Shown here: positions 27,603 through 42,653 of the stretch, one piece after another
Position numbering within the stretch: position 1 is the stretch's first letter
How the letters are laid out: every line of letters begins with the position of its first letter
Assembly (NCBI RefSeq): GCF_029338195.1
Contig: NZ_CP119779.1
Span: forward strand, 744,001 to 808,000
From: Haloarcula litorea
Lineage (GTDB): Archaea > Halobacteriota > Halobacteria > Halobacteriales > Haloarculaceae
Length of the DNA: 64,000 bases
Direction of reading: 5' to 3'
Notes under the pieces: generated by a model
Seen by the model: only the letters and a program-made list of their open reading frames with translations
What the model was told of the DNA's origin: nothing
Databases searched by the model: none
Position numbers and translations under genes: made by a program

Positions 27603-29378
27603 TCACTCTGTTGCTGTACCGTTGACGAAGTACAGCGTGTAGTCCCCATTATCGTAGATGCGGTTCGTAGTTCGATCACGTTCGAGTCTTCTGAACTCTC
27701 CAGGCGTGAACCGCCATTTACTTCTATAATCGGGAAACACCGTTGGATAAACAATACGTCCTTTCCGTGTTATTGTGAGATATACGTCGCTCTCATAGCT
27801 TGCACCCAGATACGTGTTGTTCCGATAATTGAAATGGGCTGGAACCGGCTGTCTTGTGAAGTTATTCGATGCACGAACGCCGAACTCGGCATCGTGGTAG
27901 CGCTGGTGCGGAATTCCAATAACAGCAAGGTTTTCCGTTCTGTTCCCATTTTCCAGTAGCCACTGCGTCCCCTCAAGTTCCATTTCGGTGACCTGCGGGT
28001 TTCGCTCCGATCCAAGGGGCGATTTATACACGCTGAAGGTCGACAACGCAGCTGTCAGTAGCAGCGCAACTGTGATGATAGTCCAGAACCCCGTCTCTGT
28101 CCCGGGCCACCGATCGGTCCAGTCGATGTACTCCCAAAGGACATAGAATAACGGTCCCGTAAGCGTGATGGCGCAGATCTTCGCTATCTGGAATGCCCGG
28201 CCCGGTCCGACGATCAAGTCCATCAATAGGAATAAAAACCCGCCGACGCCGAAGATAAACAGCGTCCCCGAGAGAATGAGTGAGTACGTGTCGAGGATCA
28301 TATTTCTCCGGAACATCAGGAATACTGCGGCCGCAACGAAAGCAAGGCCAAAACCGATCAGTAAGAACTCTATGCCGTACTTGAACGTCGCAACCCGAAG
28401 TATGTCAATCAAAGGTGGCGAGGCTTCATTTATTGTCGATCGATATCGCGATGCTGGCGTAACGCCGCTGTTGGTCCCCAACAGCGTGAAGTAGAGCTTC
28501 CTGAAGCGGACTATAATTCCAACAAAGTTGAAATACCAGGACAGGAATAGTGCAAGTGAGAGCGAAAGAACGTTCGTCGGGCTGGCATATCGCTTCCGTA
28601 TTCGAGGCGCGTGCCTGCCTGCCAGGGACAGCATAAAAATCCCTATTACGAAAACCGCAGTCAGTGGATGGTACAGCAGCTGCGCAATCAAGACGATAAC
28701 GAAGGCAACCCGTACCGACCGTGTGGGAGTGCGCTGACCCTTGAAAAAGAGATATAGTGTGAGAGGAATCAACATAACACTCAGGTCGAACGGCCGCATT
28801 CCAAGATGTGCAAACCGAAGAACGGGCAGCATCGCGAACGGGAGCCCAAGTAGCACCTCTTTCCTGGATGTAAATAACGTAACGAGCAGATAGAACAGCG
28901 ACCCGAAATACAACAGCGAGAATACCACCGGGAGGAGCATAGCAACCGTCATCAGATCGAGTCCCGTCGCATCAGCAACAGCAATCGTGAGGAGGTGGGC
29001 CGGCGGATATATGTTCGGTCCTATCTCCCCATATGAAAATATATCTATTACGAATCCAATATGTGACATCGGGTCAGTTCGCCCGTACATCGGGTATCCA
29101 CGGACAAACGGTAACAGTAGGATCAAGAGGTTTGTAAGAATTATAATAGGCAGCCCTAACAACCAGGAGTGATCCTGCTCCGACCTCGCGCTCAAGGCTA
29201 TCGCAAGGGCCCCAGTGGTCAGCGCGCCTATGATCAGCACCCAAAAGTGTACAGGGTAAGCGGCGTAGAGGGATATCTCGTACTGCTCTGCTGGAGGAGT
29301 GACTATCGCGATGGCAGTCGCGGCGAGTAGGAACGTGAGTCCGACGAACGAGAGCCACCTCGATATCCTCAACTGCAT
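27603..29378 (-). CDS. Large multi-pass membrane protein, GT-C-like
   Basis: This 591-residue protein has about 12 hydrophobic helices and then a soluble C-terminal domain of about 120 residues. After the second helix an external loop holds RTDPMSHIGFVIDI and GEIGPNIYPPAHLL, resembling the Asp-containing first loop of GT-C glycosyltransferases and archaeal membrane glycan enzymes. It could transfer sugar from a lipid carrier, or polymerise or attach the glycan on the outer face. The DUF1616 gene ends 8 bases upstream, suggesting one transcript. The enzyme class is inferred from topology and the loop motif only. Confidence 0.65.
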   Translation of the reverse strand: MQLRISRWLSFVGLTFLLAATAIAIVTPPAEQYEISLYAAYPVHFWVLIIGALTTGALAIALSARSEQDHSWLLGLPIIILTNLLILLLPFVRGYPMYGRTDPMSHIGFVIDIFSYGEIGPNIYPPAHLLTIAVADATGLDLMTVAMLLPVVFSLLYFGSLFYLLVTLFTSRKEVLLGLPFAMLPVLRFAHLGMRPFDLSVMLIPLTLYLFFKGQRTPTRSVRVAFVIVLIAQLLYHPLTAVFVIGIFMLSLAGRHAPRIRKRYASPTNVLSLSLALFLSWYFNFVGIIVRFRKLYFTLLGTNSGVTPASRYRSTINEASPPLIDILRVATFKYGIEFLLIGFGLAFVAAAVFLMFRRNMILDTYSLILSGTLFIFGVGGFLFLLMDLIVGPGRAFQIAKICAITLTGPLFYVLWEYIDWTDRWPGTETGFWTIITVALLLTAALSTFSVYKSPLGSERNPQVTEMELEGTQWLLENGNRTENLAVIGIPHQRYHDAEFGVRASNNFTRQPVPAHFNYRNNTYLGASYESDVYLTITRKGRIVYPTVFPDYRSKWRFTPGEFRRLERDRTTNRIYDNGDYTLYFVNGTATE

Positions 29379-29386
29379 ATTCCTAT

Positions 29387-30427
29387 TCAGTCCTCTGAGT
29401 TTCCTTCACTTGACTGCGGGCTCTCGACCCAGACGTGGACCTGCCGGTAGGCGCGGTCTGAAATCACTCCACCCGTCTCTCCTCTCGGAGGTGGTCCCTT
29501 GAACAATAAATACGAGAGTCTGGCGTCATCTTCGGCCGATACTGGACCAACTGTATGCGTGAGCTTAGTCTCCTCGCCAGCCGCGAGACGAATATCAAAC
29601 GTCTGTAACTGTCGGAACGCGCGGACATTACCCTCTTCGAGCAGCTCTAGTACGGCGACGACTGTGTACTCCGTCTCTCGTCCCTCATAATTCGAAATTC
29701 CGATCTGCAGTGTTTCAGGTTCCGCGAGCGTGATTGGGTTCGAGTCGGCACCATCGTCCCCACCGCCGGTAGTGTCGGTGATGAGGTAGAACTCGGTGAA
29801 CTGTTCTCCCGGGTGGGAGGTTGTCGCCGCATATCCGATACCGGCCCCCGCAATCAGGATGCCGATCGAAAACACGACAGTCACTGATGACGCTCGTCGG
29901 TATGCTGTAAGTATACTGGCCCCGTCAGGAGTAGGCCTGATAATTCCGGTCGTAAACCGTTCTGCCGGTGTGACGTTCGTACGTCGAACCGCCGCAACCA
30001 CCGCTAATGTCATCGTCACTATTCCGATGGTGCTGAGGAAAGTCTGCGGTTGCACCCCCAAGGGGCTGGAAATGAGCACGAGACCAACAATTGGAACTAG
30101 ACAGACGCTCAACCCAATACTAAGAACCAAGCGTTCAACGATCGAAATTAGGTGCCGTGGTGCCGGTCGCTGGTTTCGCTCTTCGCTGAAATAATATCCG
30201 ACGCTGTCAAAGGCGTCAATCCCGATATGATGCCCCGGAAAAAGAGCTGATACAACGGCATACCCGGGTATGAACAGGATTGCCAGTAATCCGAGCTCGA
30301 ACCTAGCCGGTGAACCGCCGATCAGTCCGAGTCCAATACCAGTCGTCCACACCCCGAGTAACGCCACGACGACAAGGTCAAGCGGAAAAAACCTCGAATT
30401 TCCCGCCGGTTGCGAGCTTTCTGCCAT
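29387..30427 (-). CDS. DUF1616 membrane protein
   Basis: The protein is about 346 residues. It has four N-terminal membrane helices (LDLVVVALLGVWTTGIGLGL and others), a basic loop and another helix near 205. An extracellular domain of about 130 residues (residues 220-350) follows, with Ig-like strand patterns such as PETLQIGISNYEGRETEYTV. The layout, including the FIPGYAVVSALFP segment, matches DUF1616. The function is unknown, but members are frequent in archaeal surface-glycan loci. ATG 30427 is chosen over the GTG upstream. It is likely co-transcribed with the GT-C-like gene. Confidence 0.75.
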   Translation of the reverse strand: MAESSQPAGNSRFFPLDLVVVALLGVWTTGIGLGLIGGSPARFELGLLAILFIPGYAVVSALFPGHHIGIDAFDSVGYYFSEERNQRPAPRHLISIVERLVLSIGLSVCLVPIVGLVLISSPLGVQPQTFLSTIGIVTMTLAVVAAVRRTNVTPAERFTTGIIRPTPDGASILTAYRRASSVTVVFSIGILIAGAGIGYAATTSHPGEQFTEFYLITDTTGGGDDGADSNPITLAEPETLQIGISNYEGRETEYTVVAVLELLEEGNVRAFRQLQTFDIRLAAGEETKLTHTVGPVSAEDDARLSYLLFKGPPPRGETGGVISDRAYRQVHVWVESPQSSEGNSED

Positions 30428-30668
30428 CACAAATCCACAGCACACACGGCCTCAAGAGTAATTGCCTGTTAATGCTGGCAATCGGAACGGCAGCGGCAGT
30501 ACGCAAACGATCGTTTACCGTTGAACCATATGTGATTTCCAACTATATGTAATATTTTCGCTTAGTGTTATTTCAACTGAAATTTGCGATGGAACTGTGG
30601 TTGTACTCGAGGTCCGTCAGAGGAGGGTTCGAAATTTATGCGTCCATAACAATAACTGTGGGTGAAAT

Positions 30669-31874
30669 ATGTTCTATACTGATAATATGAGCATAATAGA
30701 TAAAATGACGAGACAGACCAAGTCCCGGTTGGGACAGCAGGCGCTTCGATACTACGCTCAGTCTGGATGGCTGGGACTGGTATCAAAATCTACTCAGTTT
30801 ACGATGACTGACCTACTGAAATTCGATATTGACAGTTATCTCGATAAAAGATGTCTGAGTAGAGACGATATATTTGAATCTTTATCAGACGATAAATTTA
30901 TGTACTATCATTCAGATGAAGAAGTTCAAATCGGGAGCCCGATCCATCCAGGACCGATACCGAAGGAATTTCGCAACAGGGTAGGTACCTGCCAGCGAGA
31001 GCGGCCGTTTGTCTGTGAATTACGAGATATTGACATCACGGGACCGACAGCAAACGTTAAAACGGCGGATGGTAAATATGTCCCCGAGGCTCAAGGAACA
31101 AGTAACGTACAGCTGTTCCAGAGCATTCTAATCGAAGAGATATCGAGAGTTGGTCCTTCTCCACCAGCGGATAATATTGACCTAGGTGTTGTTTTCGACA
31201 ACTCTCGGGCCGATAACTATGCTCACTGGGTTATGGATTTTCTACCGCGGTTGAAAGGTGTAGAGGAGTATATCGAACAAGCAAACAGGGAACCCACAAT
31301 TATCATCGGTGCCGAGCCGCCGGATTGGAAGCTTGATTATCTAGAAATTTTTGGATACGAATCAGGAAATATATTTCAGTATGACGGTGGGAAATTACAT
31401 ATTGATCGATTGGTGGTCCCGTACGGAAAACGGTATAAGTTATCACTAATTGAGTGGGTGAGAGACAGAGTGCTAGAAAATATAGATATCGATGCAGGGA
31501 ACTATCCATCTAATATATACATATCTAGAGATGATGCTCTCTGTCGGAGGGTGATCAACGAGAGAGAGCTCATGGAACTGCTGTACAACGAGGGATTCGC
31601 AAAGGTTGAACTCAGTAAAATGTCGCTGGAAAATGCAATTCGGTTGTTCGTACAGGCGGAGAAGATTATAGCCCCACACGGGGCTGGACTGGCGGATATT
31701 ATTTATTCAGATGATGTTTCGATCATCGAACTCTACGGGGCGAAACACAAGCCGTGCTTCTTTCACCTCGCAGAGATTCTCGGACACAGGTATGGCTGTG
31801 TTCCGTGTGTGGCACACGGAGAAGATCTGATAGCGAATATAGATCAAATAGAGGAGATGATACAACAAGTGTGA
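30669..31874 (+). CDS. Glycosyltransferase family 61 (DUF563)
   Basis: This 401-residue protein has the GT61 signatures VVFDNSRADNYAHWVMDFLP near residue 177, YISRDDALCRRVINE near 283 and KIIAPHGAGLADIIYSD near 333. The family transfers pentoses or other sugars in plant, fungal and bacterial capsule pathways. Codon use is strikingly A/T-rich compared with its neighbours (runs such as gatatatttgaatctttatc), so it is probably a recent foreign gene. It is the last island gene before intact glmS. A TATA-like gaaatttatgc lies at 30631-30641. Start ATG 30669; ATG 30687 is an alternative. Confidence 0.85.
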   Translation: MFYTDNMSIIDKMTRQTKSRLGQQALRYYAQSGWLGLVSKSTQFTMTDLLKFDIDSYLDKRCLSRDDIFESLSDDKFMYYHSDEEVQIGSPIHPGPIPKEFRNRVGTCQRERPFVCELRDIDITGPTANVKTADGKYVPEAQGTSNVQLFQSILIEEISRVGPSPPADNIDLGVVFDNSRADNYAHWVMDFLPRLKGVEEYIEQANREPTIIIGAEPPDWKLDYLEIFGYESGNIFQYDGGKLHIDRLVVPYGKRYKLSLIEWVRDRVLENIDIDAGNYPSNIYISRDDALCRRVINERELMELLYNEGFAKVELSKMSLENAIRLFVQAEKIIAPHGAGLADIIYSDDVSIIELYGAKHKPCFFHLAEILGHRYGCVPCVAHGEDLIANIDQIEEMIQQV

Positions 31875-32027
31875 GACTGAGCACGCTACTGCTCACCGGG
31901 ACGCGATTTAACTCTTCATCAACTTGTATTGAGACAGTTTCAGCCTAGTATCGCAAACGGAAGTTTGAGCTGGAACCAATTAGCGGCCGCTGACAGTGTT
32001 GAATCGGCCACTCTATCTCAGCCCGGT

Positions 32028-33817
<1,790 letters not shown>

Positions 33818-33818
<1 letters not shown>

Positions 33819-35008
33819 CAGCGGGTCACCTCAGCGCCCTCGGCGACGTTCCCGCGGACCGTCACGCCCGCGTCGAGGGTCACGTTCGGGCCGACCAGGG
33901 CGCCCGGCTGGAAGCTCACGTCCCCGCGGGCGCGTGCACGGTCGGCGATGACCGCACCGAGCCGCTGGGCCTCGTAGACGCGGGTGCCGACCTGGACGTC
34001 CCCCGGGCCGCCGGGGACGACGGTGGCCGCGCCGAGGTGGACGTCCTGTCCCGTGACGGTGTCCAGCAGCGTCGACCCGGCGTCGACGCGCGTGTCGTCG
34101 TCGAGGACGCTCCCCTCGACGACCGCGTCCGCGCCGACGGTGACGTTCGCGCCCAGCGCCGTGTCCGGGCCGACGACGGCGTTCGGGCCGACGGCACAGT
34201 CCTGTCCGACCACGACCGGCGGGCGGAGGACAGCCGCATCGTGGACCCGGGCGGAGTCGGCGACCCAGACCTGCTCGTCGACCGCGGTCTCGATCGGGCG
34301 ACCGCGGGCCAGCACCTCGCGGGCGACCGTCAGCAGGTCCCACGGGTAGGTGGCGTCGACCCACAGCCCGTCGACCTCGACGCCGCGGACGCCGCCCGTC
34401 TCGACGAGGTTGGCCAGCGTGTCCGGGAGCCCCAGCTCGCCGTCGGTCCGGGGAGTCTCGTCGATGGCCGCGAAGATCCCCTCTGGGAAGGCGTAGACGC
34501 CGCCGTTGATGAGGCGATAGTCGCCGTCGCGGGGCTTCTCGACGAGGGCCGTGATGTACCCGTCCCGCACCTCGACGGCCCCGTAGCGGCTGGTGTCCTG
34601 TCGCTCGACCACCGCCAGCGCCGGGTCCCCCGAGTCCGTGTGGGCGTCGGCGACGGTCTCGACGGTGCCGGCGTCGATGAGTCGGTCCCCGTTGAGGACG
34701 AGGACCGAGCCGTCGACGCTCTCGCGGGCCTGGGACAGCGCGTGGCCGCTGCCGAGCTGCTTCCGCTGGACGACGTACGTGATCGGAACGCCTCGGTACG
34801 AGGGGCCGAAGTGGTCCTGGACGCGGTCGCGCTTGTAGCCGACGACTGCGACCAGTCGCTCGACGCCTGCCTCGACCAGGGCGTCGAAGACGTGCGAGAG
34901 AATCGGGCGGTTGCCGGCGGGGAGCATCGGCTTGGGCCGGTGTCGCGTCAGGGGCCGCAGCCGGGTCCCCTCGCCCGCGGCGAGGACCACTGCCGTGTCG
35001 ATGTCCAT
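33818..35008 (-). CDS. Bifunctional sugar-1-phosphate nucleotidylyltransferase / acetyltransferase (GlmU-like)
   Basis: This 396-residue protein begins TAVVLAAGEGTRLRPLT, the nucleotidyltransferase loop, with KPMLPAGNRPIL next. The sugar-binding and metal segments include VLNGDRLID and YRLINGGVYAF. From about residue 250 it turns into hexapeptide repeats of a left-handed beta-helix (VVVGQDCAVGPNAVVGPDTA and others), the acetyltransferase part. It probably makes UDP-GlcNAc or a related NDP-sugar from the GlmS product. Its stop overlaps the glmS start by one base, indicating coupled translation. The exact sugar is not provable from sequence. Confidence 0.88.
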
Positions 35009-35028
35009 ACCCGTATCTGTGTGACGAG

Positions 35029-35042
35029 GGATTTGAATATGG
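35029..35042 (-). promoter_or_regulatory. Putative TATA box of the nucleotidyltransferase-glmS operon
   Basis: On the minus strand the sequence reads catattcaaatcc, 21-34 bases before ATG 35008. This fits a leaderless transcript. Confidence 0.45.
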
Positions 35043-35391
35043 CGACGTTACCGTCTTTTCCATATCTCACCACCACCGACCACGTCAGTCAGGCCGCGAA
35101 TAATCGACACACCAGCTATTATATGAGTTGAAAGCACCCAGACGTTGTTTTACAGTCGCGTTTCGTACACGATCGGTACGGTCGCGGCTCCGCTCGGTCT
35201 CGGGGGCACTCGCCGCGTTCGGTCCCACTCGACCGCCCGTGAGGCTTCCCCTCGCGTCGCTCAGTGCCGCCCTACTTCCACGGCTCCCGTCGGTCGCCGT
35301 TTCGCCTCGCGGGCCGCTCACTTCGTCGTAGGGCGGCGAAGCCGCCCGATTGCCCGAGGGACCGGCGGTCCCCCGCTGTTCGCGCCCCTCG
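35043..35391. other. Intergenic stretch with low-complexity G/C repeats
   Basis: The first 90 bases are A/T-rich. From about 35150 on, short cgctc/gcgtt-like motifs repeat (cggctcccgtcggtcgccgtttcgcctcgc style). A similar stretch follows the second cheF at 45498-45694. No gene is supported. Confidence 0.45.
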
Positions 35392-36252
35392 CTACTGCTC
35401 TCCCATCTTGTCACCGGCCACCCGCCGGCCCTTGGTCGTCAGCGCCACCTCGGTCCGCTCGCGGACGACGCTGATGACGTCGAGTTCGATCAGCCGGTCG
35501 AAGATCTCCTCGGTCTTCTCGACGTCGATGCCGACGAAGTTCGGGATGTCGAACGGGGAGACGCCGGAGTGTAAGGCCATGATGACCCGCTTCTCCGTCG
35601 AGGAGAGGTCCAGATCGGCGCGGTTCCGCTCGGCGCTGTCCTCCAGCATCGTCCGCAGGACCGTCGCCTGGAACTCGTCGCCGGCGAGGTGGGTCTCGAC
35701 GCTGATGTCGGCCTCGCTGTGCTCGACCTGGATGACGGTCCGCTCCTCCCCGGCGACCCGCTTCTCCTCGACGGTCAGACCCCCGATGTCCGTCCGCTCG
35801 ACGGTGACGGCCTGGCCGTCGGCCAGGGCCAGCCGGAGCGCGTCGTCGCTGACCTTCAGCCGCCCCTTCGTCCACTCCGTGTCCTGGACGACGCCGCCCT
35901 CCAGGGCCGGGTGCTGGACGAGGACGACGGCCCCGTTCAGGCTCGCGCGGTAGAAGTCCGTCTCGAACGCGGCGTGGTCCGACGCCGAGACGAGCAACAC
36001 GTCGTCGCCGACGTGGAACCCGATGTAGTCGGAGACGCCGGCGCTCTGCTGGTTCACGTCGAAGCGGTCGGCGATGCGGTCGATGTCCGAGAGCGCCACC
36101 TGCCGCTTGTCGTCGGCGATGACGGCGATCCGTTCGGTGGTGAGGACGAGCCGACAGGTCTCCCACTCGGCGTCGGTGAGCCGCTGGCCGCCCGAGACCG
36201 CCTGCAGGTACTGGCCCCGCGTGTCGGCGATCTTCTTCTCGGTGTCGCTCAT
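35392..36252 (-). CDS. cheF: Archaeal taxis protein CheF, first paralogue
   Basis: This 286-residue protein fits CheF, the archaeal adaptor that joins the bacterial-type Che proteins (CheY, CheC, CheD) to the archaellum motor. Recognisable segments are RLVLTTERIAVIADD near 33, FYRASLNGAVVLVQHPALEGG near 100 and the C-terminal winged-helix part VIMALHSGVSPFDIPNFVG near 222, which may read out motor state. It is cytoplasmic. No che or arl genes are visible nearby; a second copy lies at 45695. It is transcribed away from acs. Confidence 0.85.
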   Translation of the reverse strand: MSDTEKKIADTRGQYLQAVSGGQRLTDAEWETCRLVLTTERIAVIADDKRQVALSDIDRIADRFDVNQQSAGVSDYIGFHVGDDVLLVSASDHAAFETDFYRASLNGAVVLVQHPALEGGVVQDTEWTKGRLKVSDDALRLALADGQAVTVERTDIGGLTVEEKRVAGEERTVIQVEHSEADISVETHLAGDEFQATVLRTMLEDSAERNRADLDLSSTEKRVIMALHSGVSPFDIPNFVGIDVEKTEEIFDRLIELDVISVVRERTEVALTTKGRRVAGDKMGEQ

Positions 36253-36388
36253 TCCCGGACCGGCCTCTCGGATGGGAGTGGTCGAGGGCGGCTAATATCC
36301 CTTTCGCCGCCAGTCTCCCTCCTGAGAACGGCGGGGGCTATCGTGGTTAGCGCCAACACTTATCACCGCGCCACCGAAGGTTCGAACA

Positions 36389-38329
<1,941 letters not shown>

Positions 38330-38459
38330 CGGCGACTTCGTGTTCGCCCGTGCTTCCGAAACGGCCGGCGGCGGGCGCGGCCGCGGTGCCGATCGAACCC
38401 TGCGGTCCGGGCCGACCACCCACTACTATGGGTCCACCGGTCGACGTCCCGGGACAGGG

Positions 38460-38780
38460 ATGGCCCGGACGATAGACCTCTCGGGGGCGTGGCTCGTGTC
38501 CCTCTTCTACGCGGTCTCGCTGGCCGCGTTCGTACCTCTCCTGCTCTCGGTGGCGCTACCGCTCGATCCGGGCGGCCTCGTCCTGACCGCTCTGCTCCTG
38601 TCCCTGCTGGGGGCGGCGCTGATCGGGCTGTGGCGACGGCGGGCCGGCAGGGACGGGGAGCACCTCGGGACGGACGAGGACCTCGCGTACGACCCGATCG
38701 CGTACCCCGGACAGGCGGCCAAACACAGCTGGGCGAAGGCGGTCCGTCGCCTCCCCGGCGGCGGTGACGAGGGGGACTGA
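38460..38780 (+). CDS. Small two-helix membrane protein
   Basis: This 106-residue protein has helices near residues 9-31 (AWLVSLFYAVSLAAFVPLLL) and 37-58 (GGLVLTALLLSLLGAALIGL), and then a charged cytoplasmic tail (DEDLAYDPIAYPGQAAKHSW). A longer frame begins at 38340, but ATG 38460 follows a Shine-Dalgarno-like GGGACAGGG. The family is unknown. It is placed between acs and the Bat-type regulator and ends before the regulator's start. Confidence 0.65.
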   Translation: MARTIDLSGAWLVSLFYAVSLAAFVPLLLSVALPLDPGGLVLTALLLSLLGAALIGLWRRRAGRDGEHLGTDEDLAYDPIAYPGQAAKHSWAKAVRRLPGGGDEGD

Positions 38781-38835
38781 GCGCTCGCCCCACCCCACAG
38801 CCTTATTTCGGATAGTTGCGAAACACCGAAACGAG

Positions 38836-40527
38836 ATGGGCACCGCGCGCGACCGGCTCGGCTCGCGGGGGTACGACAGGCTCCGGCGAGCGGCCACTAC
38901 GCACCGCGAAGACCTGGTGATCCGGCTGGGCGGCGAGGTCGGACTCCGGCCGGCGGAGATGACCCGCGTTCGCCTCGCGGACGTCGACGAGACGACCGAC
39001 CACTACTTCCTGACGGTGCGGGACGAGGACGGGCCGACGCGGGAGGCGTACCTCCCGGCCGGGGTCGAGCACGACCTCCGGAAGTACGCCAGCGGGACCG
39101 ACGCGAGCGCCGACGAGCCGCTGCTGTCGGTGTCGTCCCGGCGGGTCCAGATGCTCGTCCGCGAGGTGGCCGAGCGGGCCGCGGCGGACGCGCCCGGCCT
39201 CGCGGACGTCTCCTCGCGGGACCTCCGCTGGCGGTTCGCGGCGGCCCTGCTTGACGACGGCGTCCCGGCACACGTCGTCTGCGAGCTGGGCGGGTGGGAG
39301 CGCCTGGAGCGGCTCGAACCGCTGCTGTCGGACCCGGACCGCGAGGCGGTCGTGCGGGCCGTCGAGGACGCCGGCGAGGTCTCCGCACCGGCCCGCCTGC
39401 GGCGGACGATCGGCGTCGCCGCGGACGTGGGCGAGACGCTCGCGGGCGCGGCCACCGGCGAGGAGATCGAGCGGACCGTCTGCGAGCGGCTGGCCGACAC
39501 CGACGGGTTCCGGTTCGCGTGGGTCGCGGAGGCCGCGGGCGAGGAGCTGACCCCGCGGGCGACCGCCGGCGTCGCCGGCGAGCGCGCCCTCGACGACCTC
39601 GGCGACTACGCCGACGCCGCGAACGGGGCGATGGAGAGCCACGAGGTCCGGACCGTCGACGGGCGGGACGGGCCGGTCGCACTGGTCCCCATCGTGCGGG
39701 AGGACGCGGCCGCGGGCGTGCTGGCTATCGGCACGGACGTCCCCGTCGCGGAGCCCGAGCGGGACCTCCTGGCGGCGCTGGGCGCACAGGTCGGGGCGGC
39801 GCTTGCGGCCGTCGAGCGCAAGCGGCTGCTGCTCGCCGACACCGTGACGGAGCTGAGCTTCGAGTGCACCGACCGCGGGGCCTTCACGGTCGAACTGACG
39901 GCCGAACTCGCCTGCGCGCTGGAGCTGTCGGGCGTCGTCCCCGTCGGGGGCCGCTCGCTGCTGTACTACCTCGTCGTCGAGGGTGCGCCGGCCGACGAGA
40001 CGCTGGCCTACGCCGCCGACCACGACGCCATCGAGGACGCCCGTCTCATCGAGGACTACGGCGACGGGGCGCTGCTGGAGGTTGTCGTCGCGGCCGCGCC
40101 CGCGCTGGCGCTGGTCGAACACGGTGCGCGCATCCGCGACCTCGTCGCCGCCGACGGCACCGCCACCGTCACGGCCGAACTGGCCGGGGACGCGGACCTG
40201 CGGGAGACGGTCGACGCCGTCGTCGACGCCTTCCCGGAGACGACGCTGACCGCGAAACGGGAGACGGAGCGCCCGGTCGAGACCGACACGGGCTTCCGCG
40301 AACGGCTCTCTGACAGGCTCACCGAGCGCCAGGGGACGGTGCTTGAGGCGGCCTACCACAGCGGCTACTTCGAGTGGCCCCGCGGGACCACCGCCGAGGA
40401 ACTGGCCGACTCGCTGGACGTCTCCTCGCCGACGTTCCACAACCACCTCCGGAAGGCCCAGCAGAAGCTCCTGACGGCCTTCTTCACCGGCGCACCCACC
40501 GACCAGCCGGAACGGCTTCGAGAGTAA
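38836..40527 (+). CDS. Bat-type transcription regulator with integrase-like N-terminal domain
   Basis: The protein is about 563 residues. Its first 150 residues resemble a tyrosine-recombinase catalytic fold without the catalytic Tyr (LVIRLGGEVGLRPAEMTRVR, DLRWRFAAALLDDGVPAHVV). A GAF-like sensor follows (about 180-330). A bacterio-opsin-activator domain comes next, and the C-terminal HTH_10 ends it (LTERQGTVLEAAYHSGYFEW, SSPTFHNHLRKAQQKLL). It is a cytoplasmic DNA-binding sensor. Its place between two acs genes suggests control of acetate use. ATG 38836 is chosen because it follows a TATA-like ccttatttcgg. Confidence 0.85.
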   Translation: MGTARDRLGSRGYDRLRRAATTHREDLVIRLGGEVGLRPAEMTRVRLADVDETTDHYFLTVRDEDGPTREAYLPAGVEHDLRKYASGTDASADEPLLSVSSRRVQMLVREVAERAAADAPGLADVSSRDLRWRFAAALLDDGVPAHVVCELGGWERLERLEPLLSDPDREAVVRAVEDAGEVSAPARLRRTIGVAADVGETLAGAATGEEIERTVCERLADTDGFRFAWVAEAAGEELTPRATAGVAGERALDDLGDYADAANGAMESHEVRTVDGRDGPVALVPIVREDAAAGVLAIGTDVPVAEPERDLLAALGAQVGAALAAVERKRLLLADTVTELSFECTDRGAFTVELTAELACALELSGVVPVGGRSLLYYLVVEGAPADETLAYAADHDAIEDARLIEDYGDGALLEVVVAAAPALALVEHGARIRDLVAADGTATVTAELAGDADLRETVDAVVDAFPETTLTAKRETERPVETDTGFRERLSDRLTERQGTVLEAAYHSGYFEWPRGTTAEELADSLDVSSPTFHNHLRKAQQKLLTAFFTGAPTDQPERLRE

Positions 40528-40554
40528 GTGTCAGCCGGTTATTGAGACAGTTAG

Positions 40555-40570
40555 ACCCCCCGTTTATCAG
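40555..40570 (+). promoter_or_regulatory. Putative TATA box of the second acs
   Basis: The sequence cccccgtttatcag centres near 40563, about 30-35 bases before ATG 40598. Confidence 0.35.
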
Positions 40571-40597
40571 TCCCCCGTCGGTTGTGGGTGATAGACT

Positions 40598-42592
<1,995 letters not shown>

Positions 42593-42653
42593 GTGGGGGG
42601 CGACCCCGCTTTTCCACCGGCGATCACAGCGACAGCCACAGCACACGCAATCT

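Larger units (their letters stand above)
2985..32027. other. Surface-glycan genomic island bracketed by glmS 3' ends
   Basis: This 29-kb block lies between the glmS fragment and intact glmS. It is visibly richer in A/T than the flanks, with many TATA-like tracts and AT-rich gaps. It carries six glycosyltransferases, a flippase, sugar-modifying enzymes and exported beta-helix proteins, plus a dead insertion sequence. Gene orientation switches several times, as in variable cassettes. No integrase or functional transposase is visible inside it, so the mode of entry is inferred. Confidence 0.7.
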
